A stretch of 64,000 nt of DNA. Origin: Streptomyces sp. NBC_01723. Lineage in GTDB: Bacteria; Actinomycetota; Actinomycetes; Streptomycetales; Streptomycetaceae. The DNA lies in NCBI RefSeq assembly GCF_036246005.1, contig NZ_CP109171.1, forward strand, positions 5,940,001 to 6,004,000, written 5' to 3'. The notes beneath the pieces are model-generated. The model was given only the letters and a program-made list of their open reading frames with translations. It searched no databases and was not told where the DNA came from. How positions within the stretch are numbered: position 1 is the first letter of the stretch; each line of letters opens with the position of its first letter. Position numbers and translations under genes: made by a program. Shown here piece after piece: positions 1 to 9,251 of the stretch.

Positions 1-2010
1 CCCTCACTCCCCGAACTCCTGCACGCCGCCGTCACCGCCGTCGGCGGCACGGAGCGTCCCGGCCAGGTGGCCATGGCCGAAGCCGTCGAGGAAGCCATCG
101 ACGGCGGCTCCCATCTGCTGGTCCAGGCCGGAACCGGCACCGGAAAGTCCCTGGGCTACCTGGTGCCCGCGCTCGCGCACGGGGAGCGGGTCGTCGTGGC
201 CACCGCGACGCTGGCCCTCCAGCGCCAGCTGGTCGAGCGCGACCTGCCCCGCACGGTCGACGCGCTCCACCCCCAGCTGCGCCGCCGCCCGGAGTTCGCG
301 ATGCTCAAGGGCCGGTCGAACTACCTGTGCCTGCACCGGCTGCACGAGGGCGCCCCGCAGGACGAGGAGGAGGGCCTCTTCGACCAGTTCGAGGCCGCCG
401 CCCCCACCAGCAAGCTGGGCCAGGACCTGCTGCGGATGCGCGACTGGGCCGACGAGACCGAGACCGGCGACCGCGACAACCTCACGCCGGGCGTCTCCGA
501 CCGGGCCTGGTCGCAGGTGTCGGTCTCCTCCCGGGAGTGTCTGGGCGCCACGAAGTGCGCCTACGGCGCCGAGTGCTTCGCCGAGATGGCCCGCGAGCGC
601 GCCAAGCTCTCCGACGTCGTCGTCACCAACCACGCCCTGCTCGCGATCGACGCCATTGAGGGTGCCCCCGTCCTGCCGCAGCACGAGGTGCTGATCGTCG
701 ACGAGGCGCACGAGCTGGTCTCCCGCGTCACCGGCGTCGCCACCGGCGAGCTGACCCCCGGCCAGGTCAACCGCGCCGTGCGCCGCGCCGCGAAGCTGGC
801 CAACGAGAAGGCCGCCGACCAGCTCCAGACGGCCGCCGAGGGCTTCGAGCGGCTGATGGAGCTGGCGCTGCCGGGCCGCCTGGAGGAGATCCCGGAGGAC
901 CTCGGCTACGCCCTGATGGCACTGCGCGACGCCAGCCGCACGGTCATCTCGGCCATCGGCGCCACCCGCGACAAGTCCGTGCAGGACGAGGACGCGGTCC
1001 GCAAGCAGGCCCTGGCCTCCGTCGAGGCCGTGCACGACGTCGCGGAGCGCATCACGAACGGCTCCGAGTGGGACGTCGTCTGGTACGAGCGGCATGAGCC
1101 CCGCGGCGGAGCCGCATATCGGCACAGTGGGGCCTCGCTGCGGGTCGCGCCGATGTCCGTCGCGGGCCTGCTGCGCGAGAAGCTCTTCACCGACCGCTCG
1201 GTCGTCCTGACCTCGGCGACCCTGAAGCTGGGCGGGGACTTCAACGGGGTCGGGGCCTCCCTCGGCCTCGCACCCGAGGGCACCGAGGGCGACGACGTGC
1301 CCCAGTGGAAGGGCGTCGACGTCGGCTCGCCCTTCGACTACCGCAAGCAGGGCATCCTCTACGTCGCCAAGCACCTGGCCCGCCCCGCGCGCGACGGCGA
1401 CCGGGGCGACATGCTCGACGAGCTGACGGAGCTGATCCAGGCCGCGGGCGGCCGCACCCTGGGCCTGTTCTCCTCGATGCGCGCCGCTCAGCTGGCCGCC
1501 GAGGAGCTGCGCTCCCGCATTCCGGAGTACCCGATCCTCCTCCAGGGCGAGGAGACCCTGGGCGAGCTGATCAAGAACTTCGCGGCCGACCCCGCGACCT
1601 GCCTCTTCGGCACCCTGTCGCTGTGGCAGGGCGTCGACGTCCCCGGCCCCAGCTGCCAGCTGGTCGTCATGGACAAGATCCCCTTCCCGCGTCCGGACGA
1701 CCCGCTGATGAGCGCGCGCCAGAAGGCGGTGGAGGAGGCCGGGGGCAACGGCTTCATGGCGGTCGCCGCCACCCACGCCGCCCTGCTGATGGCGCAGGGC
1801 GCGGGCCGGCTCGTGCGGGCGTCGGGCGATCGCGGCGTGGTCGCCGTACTGGACCAGCGGCTGGCGACGGCCCGGTACGGAAGCTACCTGAAGGCGTCCC
1901 TGCCCGACTTCTGGTTCACCACCGACCGCAATCAGGTCCGCAGGTCCCTCGCCGCCATTGACGCGAAGGCACGCGAGGCGGAGGACGCTCAGGAGACGGA
2001 GGGCGCCTGA
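1..2010 (+). CDS. DinG/XPD-family ATP-dependent DNA helicase (5' end outside window)
   Basis: Superfamily 2 helicase of the DinG/YoaA type, acting in the cytoplasm on DNA repair intermediates. The frame is open from base 1, and a Q-motif-like stretch (ERPGQ) lies upstream of the first in-window GTG at 67, so the true start is left of the window. Walker A (GTGTGKS) is near residue 43, the DEAH box lies in LIVDEAHEL, and motif VI-like GAGRLVR is near the C-terminus. Cysteine codons at 328, 538, 556 and 574 match the four ligands of the 4Fe-4S cluster of XPD/DinG helicases. It ends 122 bases before the convergent lexA gene, which fits a DNA-damage neighbourhood. Whether it belongs to the SOS regulon cannot be judged because its promoter is not shown. 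Confidence 0.93.
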   Translation, partial: PSLPELLHAAVTAVGGTERPGQVAMAEAVEEAIDGGSHLLVQAGTGTGKSLGYLVPALAHGERVVVATATLALQRQLVERDLPRTVDALHPQLRRRPEFAMLKGRSNYLCLHRLHEGAPQDEEEGLFDQFEAAAPTSKLGQDLLRMRDWADETETGDRDNLTPGVSDRAWSQVSVSSRECLGATKCAYGAECFAEMARERAKLSDVVVTNHALLAIDAIEGAPVLPQHEVLIVDEAHELVSRVTGVATGELTPGQVNRAVRRAAKLANEKAADQLQTAAEGFERLMELALPGRLEEIPEDLGYALMALRDASRTVISAIGATRDKSVQDEDAVRKQALASVEAVHDVAERITNGSEWDVVWYERHEPRGGAAYRHSGASLRVAPMSVAGLLREKLFTDRSVVLTSATLKLGGDFNGVGASLGLAPEGTEGDDVPQWKGVDVGSPFDYRKQGILYVAKHLARPARDGDRGDMLDELTELIQAAGGRTLGLFSSMRAAQLAAEELRSRIPEYPILLQGEETLGELIKNFAADPATCLFGTLSLWQGVDVPGPSCQLVVMDKIPFPRPDDPLMSARQKAVEEAGGNGFMAVAATHAALLMAQGAGRLVRASGDRGVVAVLDQRLATARYGSYLKASLPDFWFTTDRNQVRRSLAAIDAKAREAEDAQETEGA

Positions 2011-2049
2011 GCACCGGCCTCGCGCACCGCGCGGGTCCCGCACAGCGCT

Positions 2050-2083
2050 GGGCCCCGGAACCGGCGCAGAGGTTCCGGGGCCC
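2050..2083. terminator. Strong hairpin terminator between helicase and lexA
   Basis: A perfect 13-bp inverted repeat (2050-2062 with 2071-2083, 8-base loop) sits between two convergent stop codons. There is no U-run, as is usual in Streptomyces, so it probably serves both strands. Confidence 0.8.
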
Positions 2084-2131
2084 GGTCGGGTCGGCGGGGC
2101 GCTGTCGTGGCGTGCCCGCCCGCCGTGGCGC

Positions 2132-2911
2132 TCAGACGCGACGCAGTACGGCCACCACCTTGCCGAGGATGGTCGCGTCGTCACCGGGGATCGGCTCGTA
2201 GGCCGAGTTGTGCGGGAGCAGCCAGACGTGGCCGTCCTCGCGCTTGAAGCGCTTGACGGTGGCCTCGCCGTCGAGCATCGCGGCGACGATGTCGCCGTTC
2301 TCGGCGACCGGCTGGCGGCGGACCGTGACCCAGTCGCCGTCGCAGATGGCGGCCTCGATCATCGAGTCGCCGACGACCTTGAGGACGAACAGCTCGCCGT
2401 CACCGACCAGCTGCCGGGGGAGCGGGAAGACGTCCTCGACGGACTCCTCGGCGAGGATCGGGCCACCGGCGGCGATGCGGCCGACGAGCGGGACGTACGA
2501 CGCGGCCGGCTTCCCTGCCGTGTCCGTCGGCTGCACGCTGGCGGCCTGGTCGGAGCCGCGCACCTCGTAGGCGCGCGGGCGGTGCGGGTCGCGGCGCAGG
2601 AAGCCCTTGCGCTCCAGTGCCATCAGCTGGTGCGCGACGGAGGAGGTGCTGGAGAGGCCGACGGCCTGCCCGATCTCCCGCATCGACGGCGGGTATCCGC
2701 GGCGCTGCACGGAGTCGCGGATGACCTCGATCACCCGGCGCTGGCGGTCGGTGAGCCCCGAGCTGTCCGCCCGGATGCCGGGAGGTCGGCCCGGTAGGGA
2801 GCGCTTGTGTCCCTCGGGATTCGCGGCGTCGCTCATCGCGTGCGCCGGCTCAGGTCGGCCCTGGGGGCGGTCCTGGCCAGTGATGGTGGCACTGTCGGCG
2901 GTGGTGGTCAC
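2132..2911 (-). CDS. lexA: LexA, SOS-response repressor/self-cleaving peptidase
   Basis: Repressor of the DNA-damage regulon; activated RecA triggers its self-cleavage. The 259-residue protein has an N-terminal winged HTH (about 52-115, with [17 protein letters not shown]) and a C-terminal S24 peptidase domain. The Ala148-Gly149 cleavage site (RIAAGG), nucleophile Ser183 (GDSM) and general base Lys220 (ATVKRF) are all present. I chose the GTG at 2911 because GAGAGGGG lies just upstream. A longer reading from an ATG at 2980 would begin inside the SOS box and is unlikely. The SOS box 60 bases upstream indicates autoregulation. It diverges from nrdRJ, which supplies dNTPs for repair. Confidence 0.96.
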   Translation of the reverse strand: MTTTADSATITGQDRPQGRPEPAHAMSDAANPEGHKRSLPGRPPGIRADSSGLTDRQRRVIEVIRDSVQRRGYPPSMREIGQAVGLSSTSSVAHQLMALERKGFLRRDPHRPRAYEVRGSDQAASVQPTDTAGKPAASYVPLVGRIAAGGPILAEESVEDVFPLPRQLVGDGELFVLKVVGDSMIEAAICDGDWVTVRRQPVAENGDIVAAMLDGEATVKRFKREDGHVWLLPHNSAYEPIPGDDATILGKVVAVLRRV

Positions 2912-2970
2912 GTCGGCCCCTCTCGATGGTCTCCCTGCTGCACAACGGTAGTAGCTTTCGAAAGGTTGCG

Positions 2971-2986
2971 CCAAACACACGTTCGA
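2971..2986 (-). promoter_or_regulatory. SOS box (LexA operator) of lexA
   Basis: On the minus strand this reads TCGAACGTGTGTTTGG. It fits the actinobacterial/Gram-positive SOS palindrome CGAAC-N4-GTTCG, with one perfect and one degenerate half. It overlaps a possible -35 (GTTTGG) followed 17 bases later by TACTAC, so LexA bound here would block the lexA promoter. Confidence 0.85.
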
Positions 2987-3318
2987 GTGAAAAAACGTGA
3001 ATCGCTCGCTCGTACTGCGTGTCTGGGTGTATGGCTACCGCGGTGGCCTACAGGCAAAAACGCAACAAAAGGGCACATTGCTGTACTCTTCACCGCCGTG
3101 GTGACAACCTCGGGGATGTCGACCCAGTCTGCCACCCGGCAGCCCGTTCGACGGGGTGGGGCCCGCATCTGTTGCGGTAGTCCCACGTCCCCTCCGCGCC
3201 GTGCCCACGCTATCTCCGCATGCCTTCCGGCGATACGCCCGTCCGGGTGTGCGGGGCGCCGGGCGGGCCTGTGCGTACGGAGACGGCATGTGTGCGGGGC
3301 GTGTCCGTATGCGCCAAT

Positions 3319-3334
3319 CCCCACATCTAGTGGT
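3319..3334 (+). promoter_or_regulatory. NrdR box 1
   Basis: CCCCACATCTAGTGGT resembles the NrdR box consensus (acaCwAtATaTwGtgt-like, partly palindromic CCACaTcTAGTGG). Its partner begins exactly 31 bp downstream, about three helical turns, which is the classical arrangement upstream of bacterial nrd operons. Confidence 0.8.
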
Positions 3335-3349
3335 TGGATTGCAGCAGCA

Positions 3350-3365
3350 GCCCATAAGTTGTGGT
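3350..3365 (+). promoter_or_regulatory. NrdR box 2
   Basis: GCCCATAAGTTGTGGT is the second NrdR-type box, same face of the helix as box 1 (31 bp apart). The pair lies just upstream of the candidate -10 at 3397, placing NrdR over or next to the promoter of its own operon. Confidence 0.78.
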
Positions 3366-3473
3366 CCCCCGGGTCTTCGAGGCCGCCGAGATCGCCTATG
3401 CTGGGGGCTGCTTCGAGGGGGCTGAAGGGCCTTTCGGGGCTATGGAGTCTGCTGTGAGGAGGGTTCGGAAGCC

Positions 3474-4031
3474 ATGCACTGTCCCTTCTGCAGGCACCCC
3501 GACAGCCGTGTCGTCGACAGCCGTACGACCGACGACGGCACGTCGATCCGCAGGCGCCGCCAGTGCCCTGACTGCTCCCGTCGGTTCACGACCGTGGAGA
3601 CGTGCTCGCTCATGGTGGTGAAGCGGTCCGGGGTCACCGAACCGTTCAGCCGCACCAAGATCATCAACGGTGTGCGCAAGGCCTGTCAGGGCCGGCCCGT
3701 CACCGAGGACGCGCTCGCCCAGCTCGGCCAGCGGGTCGAGGAGGCGGTGCGGGCCACCGGAAGCGCCGAGCTGACCACCCACGACGTGGGGCTGGCCATA
3801 CTCGGCCCGTTGCAGGAACTCGACCTCGTCGCCTATCTGCGATTCGCCTCCGTCTACCGGGCGTTCAACTCGCTCGACGACTTCGAGGCCGCGATCGCGG
3901 AGCTCAGGGAGGCGACGGGGCATCCCGGCGACGACGGCGACGGGGCCGTCGAGGGGAGCCGGGAGAACGAGAAGGACCGCGGGTCCACGGGGGCGGCACA
4001 GGTCCCCGAGCCCGCCGGTGCCGCCGACTGA
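3474..4031 (+). CDS. nrdR: NrdR, ATP/dATP-sensing repressor of ribonucleotide reductase genes
   Basis: Transcriptional repressor that senses adenine nucleotides and shuts off nrd operons. The 185-residue protein has an N-terminal zinc ribbon with Cys3, Cys6, Cys31 and Cys34, followed by basic DNA-binding residues and an ATP-cone domain (about 47-140). The typical family length is 150-165; the extra 30 or so residues are an acidic, glycine-rich tail of no recognisable fold. GAGGAGG precedes the ATG. It is the first gene of the nrdRJ operon, 167 bases before nrdJ, and is probably autoregulated through the two NrdR boxes upstream. Confidence 0.95.
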   Translation: MHCPFCRHPDSRVVDSRTTDDGTSIRRRRQCPDCSRRFTTVETCSLMVVKRSGVTEPFSRTKIINGVRKACQGRPVTEDALAQLGQRVEEAVRATGSAELTTHDVGLAILGPLQELDLVAYLRFASVYRAFNSLDDFEAAIAELREATGHPGDDGDGAVEGSRENEKDRGSTGAAQVPEPAGAAD

Positions 4032-4198
4032 CCGGCGGGCCGGACCCGGTTTCGGCGCCGGGGCCCGGCCGGGCGGCGGCGCGCCACAAAGACCTGCCGG
4101 GGACGCAGTGAGAGATGTCCTCGGCACCAGACAGAAACACCGTGCCACGGGAACAAACGCGGCACTTCAGGGCGTTTTCGCCCGTACAGGGAGGCGGC

Positions 4199-7102
4199 AT
4201 GACAGAGACGGCGAGCGGTCCGGCACGGAGCACCCGCGCCAAGGGCACCAAGGCGGGCAAGGGACTCCGCGTCGAGCGCGTCCACACCACTCCCGGAGTC
4301 CACCCCTACGACGAAGTGGCCTGGGAGCGTCGTGACGTCGTCATGACCAACTGGCGCGACGGCTCGGTCAACTTCGAGCAGCGTGGCGTCGAGTTCCCCG
4401 AGTTCTGGTCGGTGAACGCGGTCAACATCGTCACCAGCAAGTACTTCCGCGGTGCCGTGGGCACCCCGCAGCGTGAGGTGAGCCTGAAGCAGCTCATCGA
4501 CCGCATCGTGAAGACGTACCGGAAGGCCGGCGAGGACAACAAGTACTTCGCCTCGCCCGCCGACGCCGAGATCTTCGAGCACGAGCTGGCCTACGCCCTC
4601 CTGCACCAGATCTTCAGCTTCAACAGCCCCGTCTGGTTCAACGTGGGCACGCCCCAGCCGCAGCAGGTCTCCGCCTGCTTCATCCTGTCCGTCGACGACT
4701 CCATGGAGTCGATCCTCGACTGGTACAAGGAAGAGGGCATGATCTTCAAGGGCGGCTCGGGCGCCGGCCTGAACCTCTCCCGGATCCGCTCCTCCAAGGA
4801 GCTGCTCTCCTCCGGCGGCAACGCCTCCGGGCCGGTCTCCTTCATGCGCGGCGCCGACGCCTCCGCCGGCACCATCAAGTCCGGCGGTGCCACCCGCCGC
4901 GCCGCCAAGATGGTCATCCTCGACGTCGACCACCCCGACATCGAGGACTTCATCCAGACCAAGGTGAAGGAAGAGGAGAAGATCCGCGCCCTGCGCGACG
5001 CGGGCTTCGACATGGACCTGGGCGGCGACGACATCACGTCCGTCCAGTACCAGAACGCCAACAACTCGGTCCGCGTGAACGACACGTTCATGAAGGCCGT
5101 CCAGGACGGCGCCAAGTTCGGCCTGACGTCCCGGATGACCGGCGAGGTCATCGAGGAGGTCGACGCCAAGTCGCTCTTCCGCAAGATGGCCGAGGCGGCC
5201 TGGGCGTGTGCCGACCCCGGCATCCAGTACGACGACACCATCAACGCCTGGCACACCTGCCCGGAGTCCGGCCGCATCAACGGCTCGAACCCGTGCAGCG
5301 AGTACATGCACCTGGACAACACGTCCTGCAACCTCGCCTCGCTGAACCTGATGAAGTTCCTCAAGGACGACGGCAAGGGCAACCAGTCCTTCGACGCCGA
5401 GCGCTTCGCGAAGGTCGTCGAGCTGGTCATCACCGCGATGGACATCTCCATCTGCTTCGCGGACTTCCCGACCCAGAAGATCGGCGAGAACACCCGCGCC
5501 TTCCGCCAGCTCGGCATCGGCTACGCCAACCTCGGCGCCCTGCTGATGGCGACCGGCCACGCGTACGACTCCGACGGCGGCCGGGCCCTGGCCGGCGCCA
5601 TCACCTCCCTGATGACCGGCACGTCGTACCGGCGCTCCGCCGAGCTGGCCGCGGTCGTCGGCCCGTACGACGGCTACGCCCGCAACGCCGCCCCGCACCT
5701 GCGGGTCATGAAGCAGCACTCCGACGAGAACGCCAAGGCCGTCCGCATGGACGACCTGGACACGCCGGTCTGGGCCGCCGCCACCGAGGCCTGGCAGGAC
5801 GTGCTGCGCCTCGGCGAGAAGAACGGCTTCCGTAACTCCCAGGCGTCCGTCATCGCCCCGACCGGCACCATCGGCCTGGCGATGTCCTGCGACACCACCG
5901 GTCTGGAGCCCGACCTCGCGCTGGTCAAGTTCAAGAAGCTGGTCGGCGGCGGCTCGATGCAGATCGTCAACGGCACCGTCCCGCAGGCCCTGCGCCGCCT
6001 GGGCTACCAGGAGGAGCAGATCGAGGCGATCGTCGCCCACATCGCCGACAACGGCAACGTGATCGACGCCCCCGGTCTCGCGCACGAGCACTACGAGGTG
6101 TTCGACTGCGCCATGGGCGAGCGCTCCATCTCCGCGATGGGCCACGTCCGCATGATGGCCGCCATCCAGCCGTGGATCTCCGGCGCGCTCTCCAAGACGG
6201 TGAACCTGCCGGAGTCGGCGACCGTCGAGGACGTCGAGGAGGTCTACTTCGAGGCCTGGAAGATGGGCGTCAAGGCGCTCGCCATCTACCGCGACAACTG
6301 CAAGGTCGGTCAGCCCCTCTCCGCCAAGACCAAGGAGAAGGAGAAGACCGAGGCCGACGCCGTCACGGAGACGACCGAGGCGGCCATCCGCGCGACCGTC
6401 GAGAAGGTCATCGAGTACCGCCCGGTCCGCAAGCGTCTGCCGAAGGGGCGTCCCGGCATCACCACCTCCTTCACGGTCGGCGGCGCCGAGGGCTACATGA
6501 CGGCCAACTCCTACCCGGACGACGGCCTCGGCGAGGTCTTCCTGAAGATGTCCAAGCAGGGCTCGACCCTCGCGGGCATGATGGACGCCTTCTCCATCGC
6601 GGTGTCGGTCGGCCTGCAGTACGGAGTGCCGCTGGAGACGTACGTCTCGAAGTTCACCAACATGCGCTTCGAGCCGGCCGGCATGACGGACGACCCGGAC
6701 GTGCGGATGGCGCAGTCGATCGTCGACTACATCTTCCGCCGCCTGGCGCTGGACTTCCTGCCCTTCGAGACGCGCTCCGCGCTCGGCATCCACTCCGCCG
6801 AGGAGCGTCAGCGCCACCTGGAGACGGGTTCGTACGAGCCCTCGGACGACGAGGTCGACGTCGAGGGCCTGGCGCAGTCCGCGCCGCGCGCCCAGGAGCT
6901 GAAGGCCGTCGCCACGCCGAAGACCGAGGTCGAGGCGGTCAAGCCCGTCCCGCAGCAGGCACACACCAGCGCCGAGCTGGTGGAGATGCAGCTGGGCATC
7001 CAGGCGGACGCCCCGCTCTGCTTCTCCTGCGGCACGAAGATGCAGCGGGCCGGTTCCTGCTACATCTGCGAGGGCTGCGGCTCGACCAGCGGTTGCAGCT
7101 GA
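4199..7102 (+). CDS. nrdJ: NrdJ, adenosylcobalamin-dependent (class II) ribonucleotide reductase
   Basis: Reduces ribonucleotides to deoxyribonucleotides using coenzyme B12, so it works with or without oxygen. The reading frame extends upstream to 4115, but GGGAGG ends 4 bases before the ATG at 4199, giving 967 residues. Visible family signatures are the NPCSE finger-loop motif with catalytic Cys and Glu, the PTGTIGL phosphate-binding motif, and a C-terminal cysteine-rich tail (CFSCG... CYICEGCG) that carries the redox and zinc cysteines. The length matches the long actinobacterial class II enzymes. It is co-transcribed with nrdR. No B12 riboswitch is seen here; in Streptomyces that device controls the class I operon. 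Confidence 0.96.
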   Translation: MTETASGPARSTRAKGTKAGKGLRVERVHTTPGVHPYDEVAWERRDVVMTNWRDGSVNFEQRGVEFPEFWSVNAVNIVTSKYFRGAVGTPQREVSLKQLIDRIVKTYRKAGEDNKYFASPADAEIFEHELAYALLHQIFSFNSPVWFNVGTPQPQQVSACFILSVDDSMESILDWYKEEGMIFKGGSGAGLNLSRIRSSKELLSSGGNASGPVSFMRGADASAGTIKSGGATRRAAKMVILDVDHPDIEDFIQTKVKEEEKIRALRDAGFDMDLGGDDITSVQYQNANNSVRVNDTFMKAVQDGAKFGLTSRMTGEVIEEVDAKSLFRKMAEAAWACADPGIQYDDTINAWHTCPESGRINGSNPCSEYMHLDNTSCNLASLNLMKFLKDDGKGNQSFDAERFAKVVELVITAMDISICFADFPTQKIGENTRAFRQLGIGYANLGALLMATGHAYDSDGGRALAGAITSLMTGTSYRRSAELAAVVGPYDGYARNAAPHLRVMKQHSDENAKAVRMDDLDTPVWAAATEAWQDVLRLGEKNGFRNSQASVIAPTGTIGLAMSCDTTGLEPDLALVKFKKLVGGGSMQIVNGTVPQALRRLGYQEEQIEAIVAHIADNGNVIDAPGLAHEHYEVFDCAMGERSISAMGHVRMMAAIQPWISGALSKTVNLPESATVEDVEEVYFEAWKMGVKALAIYRDNCKVGQPLSAKTKEKEKTEADAVTETTEAAIRATVEKVIEYRPVRKRLPKGRPGITTSFTVGGAEGYMTANSYPDDGLGEVFLKMSKQGSTLAGMMDAFSIAVSVGLQYGVPLETYVSKFTNMRFEPAGMTDDPDVRMAQSIVDYIFRRLALDFLPFETRSALGIHSAEERQRHLETGSYEPSDDEVDVEGLAQSAPRAQELKAVATPKTEVEAVKPVPQQAHTSAELVEMQLGIQADAPLCFSCGTKMQRAGSCYICEGCGSTSGCS

Positions 7103-7124
7103 TCACTGAAGCCTGATCACCGTT

Positions 7125-7162
7125 GAGTAAGGGGCGTCCGCCATGGCGGACGCCCCTTACTC
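7125..7162. terminator. Bidirectional terminator after nrdJ
   Basis: A perfect 38-base palindrome (19 bp per arm, no real loop), flanked by A/T-containing arms (TAAGGGG... CCCCTTA). It separates the convergent nrdJ and terD genes and probably terminates both. Confidence 0.85.
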
Positions 7163-7174
7163 GCGCCTGTGGGG

Positions 7175-7708
7175 TCAGGAACGGCGCGCCGCACCCATGG
7201 CGCGGGTGAACGTCGCCGGATCCTCCTCGAAGCCGTGCACCCCGGCCCGGAACTCCCACGCTCCGGTCTCGTCCCGGACGAACTCCGCGACCGTCGCCGC
7301 GGTGGCGCCGAGGACGCCGGTGAAGTCGTCCGCGGCCAGGTCCGTGTAGCCCTCCCGGATGCGCAGACCCGGGTTGGTCACGTCGGCGAAGGTCCGGTCC
7401 TCGGCGCGCTGCTGTATGGCGACACCCACCACCACGCGCGCGTACCGGGCGTCGAGCCGCTCCAGTTCGATCATCATGACCTCGTCGAAGCCGAAGCCCT
7501 TGCCGTCCTTGCTGTCCCGGTTGAGATAGATGGTGCCGTCGGGGGAGCGGCTGTCGAAGTGCACGATGTACGAGGGCTCGCCGTACGGATCGTCCGCCGC
7601 ATACGTCCCGGCGACGAGGTCCAGGTCGGCGGGTGGCTCTCCCGCCGGACTCGGGTCCCACCGCAGCGCGATCTCGACCTTGCCGGTCCCCTTGCTGAGG
7701 CCGTTCAC
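7175..7708 (-). CDS. TerD-family calcium-binding stress protein
   Basis: Member of the TerD/TerZ/CABP family, cytoplasmic proteins linked to tellurite tolerance and calcium-dependent signalling; Streptomyces genomes carry many copies. The 177-residue protein shows the family pattern: basic N-terminus (LSKGTGKVEIALRWDP), the DLDL acidic strand and the central DSRSPDGTIYLNRD loop with conserved acidic calcium ligands. I chose the GTG at 7708 because a purine-rich GGGAAGGGGAAG lies just upstream; the open frame extends to 7789 without family similarity. It is a single-gene unit, convergent with nrdJ. Its exact role cannot be told from sequence. Confidence 0.88.
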   Translation of the reverse strand: MNGLSKGTGKVEIALRWDPSPAGEPPADLDLVAGTYAADDPYGEPSYIVHFDSRSPDGTIYLNRDSKDGKGFGFDEVMMIELERLDARYARVVVGVAIQQRAEDRTFADVTNPGLRIREGYTDLAADDFTGVLGATAATVAEFVRDETGAWEFRAGVHGFEEDPATFTRAMGAARRS

Positions 7709-7866
7709 AGACTTCCCCTTCCCAGGTCCCCCGCCCTGCCCGGCGACCTGAACTGCCGAGCGGTGACGGCCGGTTGTCCATCCTGCCACGCACAGCGACG
7801 CACGTGGGACGAGCGGTCCGCCGGAAGCGTGACCGGTGCCACGTTCTCTGGCCTTACCATGGCGCG

Positions 7867-8472
7867 GTGCTGGTCAAGTGGATTCGCTGCACCGTGGTGG
7901 ACCGCCGCGGTTTCGAGCGGGGGCAGCGGAAGTGGGCGGGGCTTCCGGGGGAGCCGGGATTTCGGGGACAGGGGGGTGGCTGGAGCCGACGGCATCCGGA
8001 CGTGGCGCACGTCTTCGCGTTCTGGGAGAGCCGTGCCTTCTACGACTCCTTCATGGCCCGTTCCCACGACCGGCTGGCCTCCGCCCAGGTGGGCACCTTC
8101 AAGGACGCCCGCGTCAGGCTCTTCGACTACCGCTTCGACGTGAAGACGGGCTTCGAACCGCGCTTCACCGACGCCGACCTGCTGCGGGTGGCGCTCTGCC
8201 GGGTCCACGAGGAGCGGGCCGAGCACTACGTCCTCATGCAGGAGAAGGTCTGGAACCCCGCGATGGCCGGCTCGCCCGGCATGGTCCGCGGCCTGTTCGG
8301 CGAGGCCCCGGGGCACGAGTACCTCGTGCTGTCGATGTGGCGGTCGGCGGCCGAGCACGGCAAGTACCGCACCGAGCGCGTCGAACGCCTCGCCCTGCGC
8401 GCTCAGACGGAGGCCGACATCGCGGCGCTGACCGGGGACGTCGTCCAGATGGAACCCACCTGGACGATTTGA
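7867..8472 (+). CDS. Uncharacterised protein with two ABM/YdbC-like half domains
   Basis: 201 residues. Two parts resemble each other and the small dimeric alpha/beta-barrel (antibiotic-biosynthesis monooxygenase/DUF4937-type) fold: residues about 2-75 (a Trp- and Arg-rich strand, then a FAFWESRAFYDSFM helix) and about 105-185 (VLSMWRSAAEHGKYRTERV). Such a tandem would form a pseudo-dimer in one chain. No catalytic residue can be assigned. The GTG at 7867 has no Shine-Dalgarno sequence. TACCAT (7855-7860) lies 6 bases upstream, so the message may be leaderless. Transcription is probably monocistronic, with the histidine phosphatase gene 107 bases downstream. Confidence 0.75.
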   Translation: MLVKWIRCTVVDRRGFERGQRKWAGLPGEPGFRGQGGGWSRRHPDVAHVFAFWESRAFYDSFMARSHDRLASAQVGTFKDARVRLFDYRFDVKTGFEPRFTDADLLRVALCRVHEERAEHYVLMQEKVWNPAMAGSPGMVRGLFGEAPGHEYLVLSMWRSAAEHGKYRTERVERLALRAQTEADIAALTGDVVQMEPTWTI

Positions 8473-8579
8473 GATCCGGACCCGCCGTCCCGCCGCCGGG
8501 GTGTGGAAACTGTGTGACGTACGCCGTACGGCGCCCGTACGAGTGCTTGGTTCCGGCCGACTCGATCTAGGGTGCTGGC

Positions 8580-9239
8580 ATGGCACGACCACGGCGCATC
8601 GTTCTTGTCCGGCACGGCGAATCGACCGGAAACGTCGATGACACCGTGTACGAGCGCGAACCCGACCACGCGCTGGCCCTCACCGACCGGGGCCGGGTGC
8701 AGGCGGAGGAGACCGGCAAGGAGCTGCGCGACGTCTTCGGCCGCGAGCGGGTCAGCGTGTACGTCTCCCCGTACCGCCGGACCCACGAGACGCTCCGCGC
8801 CTTCCACCTGGACCCGGAGCTGATACGGATACGGGAGGAGCCCAGACTGCGCGAGCAGGACTGGGGCAACTGGCAGGACCGCGACGACGTACGCCTGCAG
8901 AAGGCCTACCGCGACGCCTACGGCCACTTCTTCTACCGCTTCGCCCAGGGGGAGTCCGGCGCCGACGTGTACGACCGGGTCGGCGGCTTCCTGGAGAGCC
9001 TCTTCCGCAGCTTCGAGGACCCCGACCATCCGCCGAACGTGCTGCTGGTGACCCACGGACTGGCCATGCGGCTGTTCTGCATGCGGTGGTTCCACTGGAC
9101 GGTCGCGGAGTTCGAGTCCCTGTCGAACCCCGGGAACGCCGAGATGCGGATGCTCGTTCTCGGTGAGGACGGCAAGTACACCCTTGACCGGCCCTTCGAA
9201 CGCTGGCGAGATCCGGAACCGTACGGGATCACCGGATAG
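8580..9239 (+). CDS. Histidine phosphatase (phosphoglycerate mutase-like) family protein
   Basis: Phosphoryl-transfer enzyme of the histidine phosphatase superfamily; substrate unknown. The RHGE motif with catalytic His12 is at the N-terminus, the second histidine is in VTHGLAMR, and conserved arginines lie in SPYRRTHET. At 219 residues it is typical of the single-domain branch. The LREQDWGNWQ segment is characteristic of the broad-specificity phosphatases rather than true glycolytic mutases, so I would not call it gpm. No Shine-Dalgarno sequence precedes the ATG. TAGGGT (8568-8573) lies 6 bases upstream, predicting a leaderless message. The ADP-ribosylglycohydrolase gene starts 12 bases after the stop, so the two may be co-transcribed. 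Confidence 0.9.
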   Translation: MARPRRIVLVRHGESTGNVDDTVYEREPDHALALTDRGRVQAEETGKELRDVFGRERVSVYVSPYRRTHETLRAFHLDPELIRIREEPRLREQDWGNWQDRDDVRLQKAYRDAYGHFFYRFAQGESGADVYDRVGGFLESLFRSFEDPDHPPNVLLVTHGLAMRLFCMRWFHWTVAEFESLSNPGNAEMRMLVLGEDGKYTLDRPFERWRDPEPYGITG

Positions 9240-9251
9240 AGTGGCAGGGCG

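Larger units (their letters stand above)
2912..3473. other. 562-bp divergent regulatory region between lexA and nrdR
   Basis: Holds the lexA promoter and SOS box at the left end and the NrdR boxes plus a candidate nrdR -10 (TATGCT, 3397-3402) at the right end. The middle, about 3000-3310, has short open frames on both strands with no credible start and no recognisable protein. I see no cobalamin riboswitch and no RNA gene. Confidence 0.6.

Noticed and set aside
2912..2980. Longer LexA starting at the ATG at 2980
   Set aside because: It would start inside the SOS box and lacks a ribosome site; the GTG at 2911 has GAGAGGGG.
2912..3473. Cobalamin riboswitch upstream of nrdRJ
   Set aside because: The B12-box core is absent; two NrdR boxes explain control. 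The riboswitch is known for the class I operon instead.
3854..6964. Minus-strand open frame of 1036 codons opposite nrdJ
   Set aside because: Antisense shadow of a high-GC gene; low-complexity Val/Leu/Gly/Asp translation with no domain, while the plus-strand frame is a clear ribonucleotide reductase.
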